Origin: Lithospermum erythrorhizon
Lineage: Eukaryota; Streptophyta; Magnoliopsida; Boraginales; Boraginaceae
Assembly: GCA_019722365.1 (NCBI GenBank)
Contig: JADFUC010001296.1
Span: forward strand, 372,001 to 436,000
DNA length: 64,000 bases
Reading direction: 5' to 3'
Shown: in pieces, positions 1 to 10,123 of the stretch
How positions within the stretch are numbered: position 1 is the stretch's first letter
How the letters are laid out: every line of letters begins with the position of its first letter
The notes under the pieces: model-generated
Seen by the model: the letters and a program-made list of their open reading frames with translations, nothing else
Databases searched by the model: none
What the model was told of the DNA's origin: nothing
Program-made: the position numbers and the translations under genes

Positions 1-1656
1 AATTGCCCAACATTGCCCAGCTTTTTATTTCAAAACTAGTAATTATTGTGTTTAAAATTTAAGTCTGAATTATAATTTTATCACATGCAGCTATATTTTT
101 TATGTAGTACGCTCGAGACTTGACGCACAATTCTAAAAAGGTTAGCAAGCTCAATTCCAAAAATTTAGATTGAATCCTAACTTCAAGCTTTGACTCACCT
201 GAATAAAAACTTGGAGGTTTTTCGATATAACTTAATTCATGTATAATTTTAATTATCGGACTTTTGGAATTTTGAGTTTCTTCATACATGGTAAAGAGTA
301 AAATGATGTGCAATACACAAATGTATGTAGATCTTGAAATCTTATAGTTATGATCTCACCTAACCTCAAAATCTGGAATCTTGTTTGGATTCAGTGGCAT
401 TTACGGAGTATTATATTTCACTCATGATTGATGTGTTTATGAACAACCTTAAGATTTACAGTTTGACAGTAGAAAGTTTGTTTCCGATAATTTGGTCATT
501 CTATTTGCAAAGTGAACCGTGAATTAGGTTCTTAAAATGAATGTTCAGGCTAGTGATTATCCAAATACTCAAAAAAAAGTGTGAAACTGTCACACTAACG
601 TCCTCTCGAGATCTTGTCCTGGCTAGATCTTGTCCTGGCTAAGATACCACGAAGAAGTTAATCGTAGGATTATCTAATACTTCTATATATTCAAGTCTCA
701 TTTTATTGAAACAATCATGTGAAGATTGCAATATATTTTGAAACCTTGTAAAACAAAACAAAAAAACTAATTAATACATTCACATTTACCACACTCATAA
801 GTCATACAAAACATGTCATATACGGAGTAACCAACTTATTTTAATGAAAACCAAACCTAATTACTCCCATTCTACAGCCGCAACTATCTCATATTTCTCA
901 TCAAACTTACCCTCCAAAAAACTAACATTCTCGATAAGACATCAATCATTTAGCTCAAAATTTTTTTATTAAAATAATATTTAATTTTATTATTTTCAAT
1001 TATAGAGGAAAATAATAATCAAAGAAAATAAGAATATTAAGAAACAAAAAGTATTTTTTTTTTTTAATTTCAATGCAAAACATATATATCTAAAATTAAA
1101 AGATCGATAAAGATATTTTACTAAATAATTATTTAAATTTAGTTGGATGGAACAAATTTGAAAGACTATTTTAATTATTTCAATAATTATATAAATATTA
1201 TTTATCCAAATAAGATACTGTGATACACATCACACTAATGGAAAACGAAATAAACTTCAAACCACCGTAACTATATTAATGATATCTGGCCGCTCTTCAT
1301 ACACATGCCAGATCGACGTGGGCTCGATCCCGACAAATAGCAAAGAATCGTTGGCCGAATCCGTACGGCCTCTACACATGCTACTCCGCTATGTTGTCAC
1401 AGACAAATGACTACTTTTAATCTGCCCTGAAGCCATCTCGAATAACCTCTTACACGGCGCCATGCGACCAAATTACGATGTTTTCGCTTCGTTGAGCGTA
1501 TCAAATCATTAATTTAGCCCCATATTGGTTGTTAATGATGATGACTAGAATATGACTTTAGTGCATCATTCTCGTATAAATCAGTCAAACAACTGCAACA
1601 ATTTCACTTCTAGCTCCCCCCCCCCCTTTTCTCCAACTTCCATTCCATTTCATCAA
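1..1656. other. Intergenic region left of the DUF620 gene
   Basis: AT-rich non-coding DNA with no supportable gene. Three things can be seen. A 16-bp perfect tandem duplication (agatcttgtcctggct) lies at 609-640. A more GC-rich patch at about 1285-1500 looks like a decayed repeat but I cannot classify it. A run of eleven C at 1616-1626 lies about 30 bp upstream of the DUF620 start codon and is probably in its 5' UTR. The short open frames here have no coding character. Confidence 0.6.
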
Positions 1657-4204
1657 ATGGAGAAGAAACAATCCTTTTTCTCATCATTCAAACAAGAAGT
1701 AGCACGTGGTCTATCCCCATCACGAATGAAAAGCACTCAACCCCCATCCGGGTCGGGTCTGCTCCGAAGAAGGCGAGCCACGCATCCCGATACCCGCTCG
1801 AGACCCGGCTGGGAGACCCTTTCGCCTCTAAGGGAAGGACCCGACCCGAATAGCGATGACCCGGGTGGGGAATCCAGGAATGGGGATAAATGGGCTCAGT
1901 GGCTATGTCGGGCTCCGTCCATTTCAAACGGGTCGGGCCGGTCGGATCTTAGGTTGTTGTTGGGAGTGCTTGGGGCACCTTTGGCGCCTGTACACGTCAG
2001 CATTAATGAGCCTTTGCCTCACCTTAGTATCAAGGATACTCCTATTGTTAGTTTCTTTACTAAAATAATTCTCATGTTTAGTTCGTTACTTAAAAGATCG
2101 TTCAATTTCTAATTTCGTTACTAAAAGATGTCCTATTTGTAATGTGATTTGTTAGAATTGTTAAATTGATATCGAATATTTTTAATCCTATTTGTTAATT
2201 TTAATTGTCAAAATTAACAAACTTTTTGTTCTTAATTGACACTTCTAACTTAGATATGAATCAAAATTATTATTTTTATAGCAAATCAAGTTGAAAATGC
2301 TAATTTTGATATATTTTTTATAAATTATTGTACACCATATAAAAAAATATTTGTGTTCGAAATGAAAAATGTCAATCATTAAAATTCAAACTCTACGATG
2401 TTTTAGGGATGAAGGGAGTAATATTTTACTATATTTCATTGATGGGTTTTGGAATTTTTGATAAGGATGTAGTGATGGTGATTTTTAGTCTAATGTACAT
2501 CAGTCGATTTATAGTTAATGAACTAGTTGGTGACAAAAATGGGGTAGAAAACAGTAAAGAGTATTTTGGTGACAAATATGTTCTCAAGCATATTATATTA
2601 ATTTATTCACATTTGTTTTCTTTCTGCTACTTGTTTTTGGTTTTACATAAATTATTTAACACTCCATGTGTTAGTCTCTGTCATTCTTTGTTTTTTGGTC
2701 TATAATATTCATGAATGTATGTTTTTAATTGAATTTCAAGAAATAATCACCCAGTTTCCAACAAGAAATGAAGTAAATTGATTAATTCGTTTATGAATTT
2801 GATTAATATTTTTGTGCATAATTTTATACTATATTTATGACCCAATCTTTCAGAAAAAATGGTAGAAGTTGAATAGGGATGGAGACTATTGACCACAATT
2901 GCATTTGGTGTATTGTCCATTATCTTCATTTATTAATTATGATCTAAGAGATTGGGTGAAAATGATAATAAGATTTTGTTGTTACATGTGGTCCTAAAAG
3001 TTGTTTTCATAATTTGGTTGAGAAAAGATGCCACATGATTTTTTCATTTTCTAACTTTTTGGTTTTAATTTTGAGTGAGAAACTTATGTTAGTTGAATTA
3101 CTTTTGCAGGAAACATCATCTGCACAATATATACTGCAGCAGTACTTGGCGGCATCTGGCGGGCATAAGCTTCAACACTCGATTCATAATGCTTATGCGA
3201 TGGGCAAGGTGAAGATGATGGCCTCGGACATTGAAACCGCGACTAAAGTCATTAAGAGCAAGAATTCCTCCAAAGGAGCTGAGCCTGGTGGTTTTGTACT
3301 CTGGCAAATGAATCCAGACATGTGGTATGTGGAGCTTGCTCTTGGAGGTAGCAAGGTGCACGCTGGTTGCAATGGGAAGCTTGTGTGGAGGCACACGCCC
3401 TGGCTCGGGGCACATGCTGCCAAAGGTCCCGTTAGGCCCTTACGTCGTGCACTTCAGGTAATCCTTTGAGCTTCTCACAATCATTTTACTCCATCATTGC
3501 AGCTCTAACTTACCCTCCAATTGTTAAGCTGTTTAAATTTTGATGAAATTGTTCCCTTTTATGTGTAGGGCCTGGATCCGAGGACCACAGCAAGCATGTT
3601 TGCTAATGCAAAATGTACCGGGGAGAAGAAGATCAATGGAGAGGATTGCTTCATTTTGAAATTGGGTGCTGATCCTCATACTCTGAAAGCTAGGAGTGAA
3701 GGACCAGCAGAGATAATAAGGCACGTTTTATTTGGCTATTTTAGCCAGAAAACAGGGCTCCTTGTGCACTTAGAGGACTCTCATCTAACCCGCATACAAA
3801 CAAATGGTGGCGATGCTGTCTACTGGGAGACCACCATCAATTCTTCTCTGGAAGATTATCGGCCTGTCGAGGGAATCATGATAGCTCACTCCGGGAGATC
3901 AATGGTAACCCTTTTCAGGTTTGGGGAAACAGCTATGAGTCACACCAAGACGAGAATGGAAGAAGTGTGGACTATTGAAGAAGTCGCGTTCAATGTTCCT
4001 GGTTTGTCAGTCGACTGTTTCATTCCTCCAGCTGAGATCATTCTTGGTTCTGTAAGCGAAACCTCGGAGTATTCTCAGGGTGAAAGGGCGAGGACAACTG
4101 CCGTCGCTGCAGCTGCAGCGGCGGCCTACCGCGCTAAAGTTGCAGCAAGAGATAAGTCACATGACACCAATGTCAACAAAATCGTATTGAAGATGGATAT
4201 ATGA
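1657..4204 (+). CDS. DUF620 family protein (plant-specific, unknown function)
   Basis: Three exons, 1657-2046, 3110-3457 and 3569-4204, all in phase 0, giving 457 residues. The start codon opens the typical family N-terminus (MEKKQSFFSSFKQEVARGLS). The frame stays open 35 codons further upstream, but that part is low-complexity Ser/Pro and passes through a C-run, so I take the internal Met. Exon 1 carries an Arg/Pro-rich basic stretch and ends in the conserved segment PLPHLSIKDTPI. Exon 2 continues with SSAQYILQQYLAASGG. Exon 3 holds the rest of the DUF620 domain and ends with a poly-Ala tract (about residues 423-431) and a Lys-rich tail. No signal peptide or membrane segment is seen. The length fits the family. 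Function is not known; some relatives are annotated as lipoprotein-like. Intron 1 is about 1 kb. The gene converges on the t-SNARE-family gene. Confidence 0.9.
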
Positions 4205-5232
4205 GCAAGAAGAACACATCCATGATTCCCTCACATAAAAATAATTTAGTAATTTAGACTAGGTGTCTAGCATAAGCTCACTGACGACTAGGAATTCTGA
4301 ATGATCCCCAGTAATTTTGAAATTAGATGAATGTCCTTTTTCAATCTGTGTATAGTATTAAAATATCAGTAGAATCGCAGTCTGGAGGCACAAGTTAATT
4401 ATTTAGGACTTGTTTCTGGCTGATGAAGGTTTTCTTTTCTCAGCACAGAGATTAAGATTATTATAATGCAGTAATTGTGATTATCAAATTTCAATTTCTC
4501 TAAATTTATCTTATGTAACCTTAAGATTGTGCATGGTTGCTTCAAATCCACTCAAACTTTCAATTCCTTGGTGGTAGTAATATTCTATAGCACTATTATA
4601 GGTTTATGAATGATTAAGCTTGAAATAATCTACTGGCAATTGAGTGAAATGGGGGACAATTATGGTGTTCCATAATGGTTGTCCACGAGCAACATACATA
4701 ATTTTTTTTAAAAAAAAACATCATCATCATTTCTCATTTCCCATGCTTAAAATTAGATATCATTATCTTCATTCCTCATGAAAACATGAGTAATTATTAC
4801 TATGGATGTGCTATAATTTTCTAGCTATGTAATCAGTGTTAGTTCAAAATTCAAACTAGTAGTATTAAGCTGGTATAAGTGAATTATTACTACTATAATC
4901 TATAAGGTGAGTAGGTGACTTCAAAAAAACAACCATTTCATTTTCTAATACTCTTGTAAGAATACAGGGCCAAATCCCACTCGAAAACCGGTAATCTAAG
5001 AGATGTAAACTTTACTAGTTCCATATACAATCACTGACATGATATATACTGAAGCTAAGAATGAAATGTATATATTGTTCCTATAGCCATAATGGTGCAA
5101 ATTGAGCATCCTTACATACAAGTAGATATAACAAAGAAACAAAATTGTGCTCTATCTGCACAGCGCGGCCCATGTTGGTTGCGCTCCTACCCTTCTAATG
5201 TTAATTACAACAAATGACAAATCTATAGCACC
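4205..5232. other. Intergenic, between two convergent genes
   Basis: About 1 kb holding the 3' UTR of the DUF620 gene and, from the other side, that of the t-SNARE-family gene. It is AT-rich. I see no coding frame and no obvious transposon. Confidence 0.6.
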
Positions 5233-7438
5233 TCAGGTTGCATGCATCGCCAACAAAACTGCATGTAGAATTGCAAAATTCAAGAAGATGAGATTCTTTA
5301 CTTTTTGCATAATAGCACAGGAAAGTTACAACTATCATATATGGTAATGTCTCAATTCTCATTACACTATTGATTTCCATTATCGTAGTCTTGATTGGAC
5401 CAAGGGTAGCATCTTCCCAGAGGAACTCAAAAAAATAAAAATAAAGACTTCTTATGAACTTATCGTTCACCAGTTTGGTACTAAAAAATAAACGACATAC
5501 TCCTTGTACTAATGTAGTAAGGATTCCTACAGTTGCTAGATCATGACTCGTATTACTATAAAGCGCGACGAAAACATTCTAAAATTGAAGATTTTTTTTA
5601 GAAAAATGAGATAAGGTTAACTGACATACCAATGAAACAAAAGAGGAGAACAATCGAGATAACAATTTGTACAGGCCGGTTGTATTGCACAAGATACTGA
5701 GATCTCTGAAGTTGTCTTTGCACAGCACCATACCATCCATGAAGTTGCTTGTCATAGCAGCCATCCATGCAACTCTTAGTTCTTTCGAAGCATGAGGTCA
5801 AACCCTGCCAGTAATCCAAATACATAGGTGTTAGCAAAAGCCAGGAACATCAAACTAAGCAGATAGAACATAGATATACAAACAAGCATTCACTTTTGTC
5901 AACTGCTTAGATTGAGGCAGCATATCAGCTTCTTGGCCACAACTGAGCAATTTTAGTTTCCTACAACCATTGCGTGGCCACTTCAACTGAGTTGTTGCAG
6001 ATTCCATTGTAGTTAGAAAAGCTGAAAAACTGGGAAGTTTTCGAGGGGTAGGCCCAGGTTTCTCATTTGAGGAACTTGGAGGAAAAGAATCACCAGAAAC
6101 GGAAATCTTCCAGGAGCTAATATCAGCACTGGCACTTGCCGATCTACGATGCCCTGGTGAATACTCCATGGATTCCAGACGACCCCCCTCAAGTGGATAA
6201 GATGCTTCCTTCGGATTTTCAGTTGCAGCTAGCTTATCAACCTCTTGCAAACTAACTGTTCTCTGGTTGCGATTCAAAACCCTGCCAAAGCTTGGATCCT
6301 CCAGAAAATCAGCAGATGGTGCCGAAAGAAACAATGCGAACTCATTGAGCTCGCGCTCATCCAACCGTGTCCATGGCTTTGGTGGCTTTCCATGTGAAAC
6401 AGCAGATTCATTTAAAGATTTCTCCACTTTCTTAATCTGACTATCTATTGCAACAATGAAATCATGATGCCTATCTTTTGAATCATCAACTAACCCATTT
6501 TCGTAGCTCGAATTAACCGCCTTTTCAAAGTCCTCCAACTACAAACATCAAATACAAACGTTTCAACACCTCTTAAGCATAATAACCCCATCGATCAAAT
6601 CTAGAAAATCACAAAATACAAAAAGGTTATCTAGCGATTAACCTGCCATTTTGTAGTGCCAAGTGTAGTCTGCAAGTCCCGTCGAAGCTCGTCAATATTC
6701 CATAGACCTGAAGCCTCCTTATTGGCATGCACCCAAGTTCTATATGTTGATTCCATCCTTCATAAAGTCATGGAGATAGATAGTAAACAACACAACTGAT
6801 TATCAATTTAATAACTCATCAAATTATACTTATTAACTTAAAAAGAAAACATTTTTCTAATATTGATCCCACCCACAACTTACGAACATTAACATATCCT
6901 CTACATAATAAATGGAAATAAACATCGCCTTACAAGAAACAAATGCAAAAACAAAATAAATGCCCCCAATTCCTCCATGCCAAAAAGGTTGCCCAAATTA
7001 ATTTTCAATGGTCAAAATTCACAAACTTTATAGTTTTAACTAACACATAACTTCGATTTGAATCACAATCATACTAAACTGCATTAAAAACATCACCATT
7101 TCATATATTATTCACCTAACATCATGCAACATGGTGTACATTAATTTCCAATGGTCGAAACTAACAAACTTTGCAGTTTTAACTAACACATAACTTCGAT
7201 TTGAATCACGATAATCAAGAACAATACAAAACTAAATTAAAAACAGTGCCATTTGTTACATTTTCACCACACATTATGCAACATAAATACAAATATTGGG
7301 TTCAAATTCATCAAAATGGACAATCTTTTTGGGATATGAGTAATAAAGAACCATAAAATACCTGTCAGCAGATTCTTGAACCTCTTCTGCAGCAGAAAAG
7401 AATGGATCTTTTTCCCAACGATCCAAATGGGTAGTCAT
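5233..7438 (-). CDS. Syntaxin-6 N-terminal-domain (t-SNARE family) tail-anchored protein
   Basis: Five exons on the minus strand: 7362-7438, 6643-6757, 5894-6538, 5630-5804 and 5233-5258. Phases join cleanly to give 345 residues. The N-terminus (MTTHLDRWEKDPFFSAAEEV, then RMESTYRTWV) is the syntaxin-6 N-terminal three-helix domain, about residues 1-105. A Ser/Pro-rich linker follows. The C-terminus is a single hydrophobic anchor (VQIVISIVLLFCFI) with only a few residues after it, so the protein should be tail-anchored in Golgi or endosomal membrane with the bulk in the cytosol. I do not see a heptad SNARE helix before the anchor, as in the plant genes annotated 'syntaxin/t-SNARE family'. It may therefore regulate trafficking rather than fuse membranes (inference). 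The last 26-nt exon is inferred from the phase-1 junction and an in-frame stop. Intron 1 carries a tandem duplication. Confidence 0.85.
6990..7292. repeat. Two-copy tandem repeat (~145 bp) in intron 1 of the t-SNARE gene
   Basis: Two diverged copies lie head to tail at about 6997-7140 and 7141-7292. They share the core 'gttttaactaacacataact' and 'tcgatttgaatcac', and each ends near 'cat.atgcaacat'. The copies are related to MITE-like DNA elsewhere in the window (for example about 11780-11980, in inverse orientation), so the unit is probably a duplicated transposon fragment. Confidence 0.7.
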
Positions 7439-10123
7439 ATTTACTTAATTCCAAACAAAATATGCAAAGATTGATCAAGAATAATATACAAAATGCATAT
7501 GGATGGAACCCCCCAACTAATCAAGAATGCAAACTATTAAAATATGTGGGGGGAAACATCAGATTCAATCTTTTATGAAATCACGTGAAAATTGTTTTTA
7601 TTAAATTAAATCATGTGAAATGTAGGTTGAATATAATTATCAGGTTTTTTTATTTTTTATTTTTTTTATTTTATGTTTGATGATAAATAAAACAATTTGT
7701 GAGTACTTTAGATAAGAATTTTCTTCAATAAATTGTTGTGGGTTAAAATTAGGCTAATTTACTTTTTGGGTCATATACTATCGCTAATTTTTAATCGATC
7801 ATATACTATTCATTTTTTTCAGCTTATTGGCTCGAAATTCCTATTCTATTTAATTTCAAAAATAAATTATTTCTACTACACAAACTAAAGCATAGGAGAT
7901 ATTTTACATAATTAAATAAAACCTCACACTTTTATTATTTAACACACTCACCCTACCCCTGTCTAACTTTGACCAATCCTACACCTTCTTCTTCAACAAA
8001 TCCTACCCCACCCTTACCCCACCCTGCCCCATCCCCACAACCCTATACCCTATTGTTGAAAAAAGGAAAATTATGGTTTTTCCCTTGCTTCCTAAACATT
8101 TGAAGGTACTGGACAACATTCTACCCATAAATGTGAAATACGCAGAATAATACGCTGATCATGCAAGGTCATGCAGACAGAAGCCGCCACACAGCCACAG
8201 AAATTCCAAATAATGCGAACCCTTATATATATTGTTAATTCATATCAAATAGATACCTATTTTCATCCCCACTCCTGCCTTCCCCCACCCCTTCCCTCCA
8301 CCCCACTACCCCCACCATCACCTCGCCATAACCACCTCCTTCCCCCATCCTACGTTCCCCACCTCAACCCTTAAATCCACATCAAAGTTGACAACTTTAT
8401 GAAATCTTTGAGTAATTTAACTAATATTAATCAACAACTCCAAATTATGTTGCCTAAAATGACTTTTTCAATTAATCAAAAACTTGAATTTGAGGTGAAA
8501 AATGAGTTATTCAATTGACCAAGAACTCCAAATTGAGAAAAATGGATCAATTTACTTTAATGCTCCTGAAGTTGGTGTGTTTTATTGTAAATGGAAGAAA
8601 ACATTTATGGTTTAGACTTCAATTTTTTAGTTTCTCCATCCCAATTGCTGCACGTATTTAGTAGCCATAGTGGTTACACATTTGATTGCTTGGTCTTTTA
8701 ACTGATATGACCCTTCATTGTATTCTCATATCATGACACTAATTCTACCTCCGCTTTTATTGTATGACCACACTTTTGCTCAGCTGTTATACACACACCA
8801 AAATAGTGTAGTAGTGCGAATGATTATTTTTATTTCCCCCTATTCAGAAGTTTCAGAAGTAGCCAAGTGAAGCTTCATTAGCGATAAAATTGCCATTTCA
8901 CTAACAATAAAATACTATTCAAGGTATAAGTGGTTTCCAGATGTAAGGTAAGTAAAGAATAAAATTGTGTGATTCTATTTTAATTATATAAAATATCCTC
9001 CGCTTTGGCTTTTAAGACAGCAAGAAAATAGCTTATTTTATACATAAATCAAGCAAGAGATATGACTCAGTGACCACGACCGAAGTTAACTGATAATATA
9101 AGTGCTTCAACTGTAAAATTAAGTCAAGCAGATAGTGGACCAAAAAAGCTTAATTAAATTTTAAAATTACTTACGTAATGTAAATATATCTACTCCCTCC
9201 ATCCCAAAAAGACGCCTCATTTCGAATTTCACCGGTCACCAAGACACTAGCTTAAAAACGTAGCCATATCTAATTAGACGTGCGAAAAATTATAAAATCG
9301 ATATTTCAAAAATATATATCAAACTAATCTAACAAGATCCCACATTAATGCCTATATTATTTTTATCGACTATCAGCACTTACACAAAAGTTTTGGCGAA
9401 GCTGAATCTAAAACAGAACGCATGAAAGATTCAGGCTTTTCGTAACTCCTTATATATATTGTTTTTTATTATGGAGTATATTGTTTTTGAGGATTTAAAT
9501 ACTCCCTCCATCCCTTAATTTAATGATCATTTTCTTAAAATAATTTTTTTTTGGTTCCCTTTTTAACAAATTAAATAAAAAAATTGGAAAAAACTTTATT
9601 TGTGAGATGTGTTTGAATTTTTATTAAACTTTGTGCAAAATTAAACGAAATAGTTTTTGAAGGAGTGGAGAGTATTTTTGAGTATTTATATACCGAAAGA
9701 TAATATATTAAATATACTTGATAATTATAATGTAAGTATTCAATGTACAAATCTCGCTTCCTTATCCGGTTTTATACTCATTATCAATTCCGATTAATTA
9801 TAATTCTGCTTTTATATCAAACAAGCAGATCGTGACGAGCCGATTCGATTAACCTTCGAGTTACTCGTTATCTTCATTGAACACTACTCCATAAACTATC
9901 CAAATAAAAGTATTATGTGTTTTTTAAAAGTTTATCATGTATTTAATCGAATGGATCCTTATACTCGACAACTTGAATCCGACTCATTAATACTTCAAAT
10001 GGTTTTAGTATTGGATATCGAACGGATTCATAATAATAAAAAAATTTCGGGATCGGACTCGACTCGTAACAACTCTACTAAAACTAGTGAAACCTGAAAG
10101 TTGGCCTCAGCAACCAAAAAACA
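7439..10123. other. Intergenic, between divergent genes: C-rich tract and MITE relics
   Basis: 2.7 kb between the starts of two divergent genes, so both promoters should lie here. A low-complexity cytosine-rich stretch occupies about 7940-8050 and 8260-8375, with many CCCC/CCCAC runs. An isolated MITE-type end (tactccctccatccc) begins at 9192, and a fuller MITE-like unit lies at 9500-9674. No coding gene is seen; the open frame at 8171-8374 is Pro-rich low complexity from the C-rich tract. Confidence 0.55.
9500..9674. mobile_element. Stowaway-like MITE relic
   Basis: About 175 bp. The left end is tactccctccatccc and the right end is the imperfect complement (ggagtggagagta), each including a TA as expected for Stowaway/Tc1-Mariner target sites. 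The inside is AT-rich and non-coding. The right end has decayed. Confidence 0.55.

Noticed and set aside
2409..2705. 98-codon plus-strand open frame
   Set aside because: Lies wholly inside intron 1 of the DUF620 gene and has AT-driven composition.
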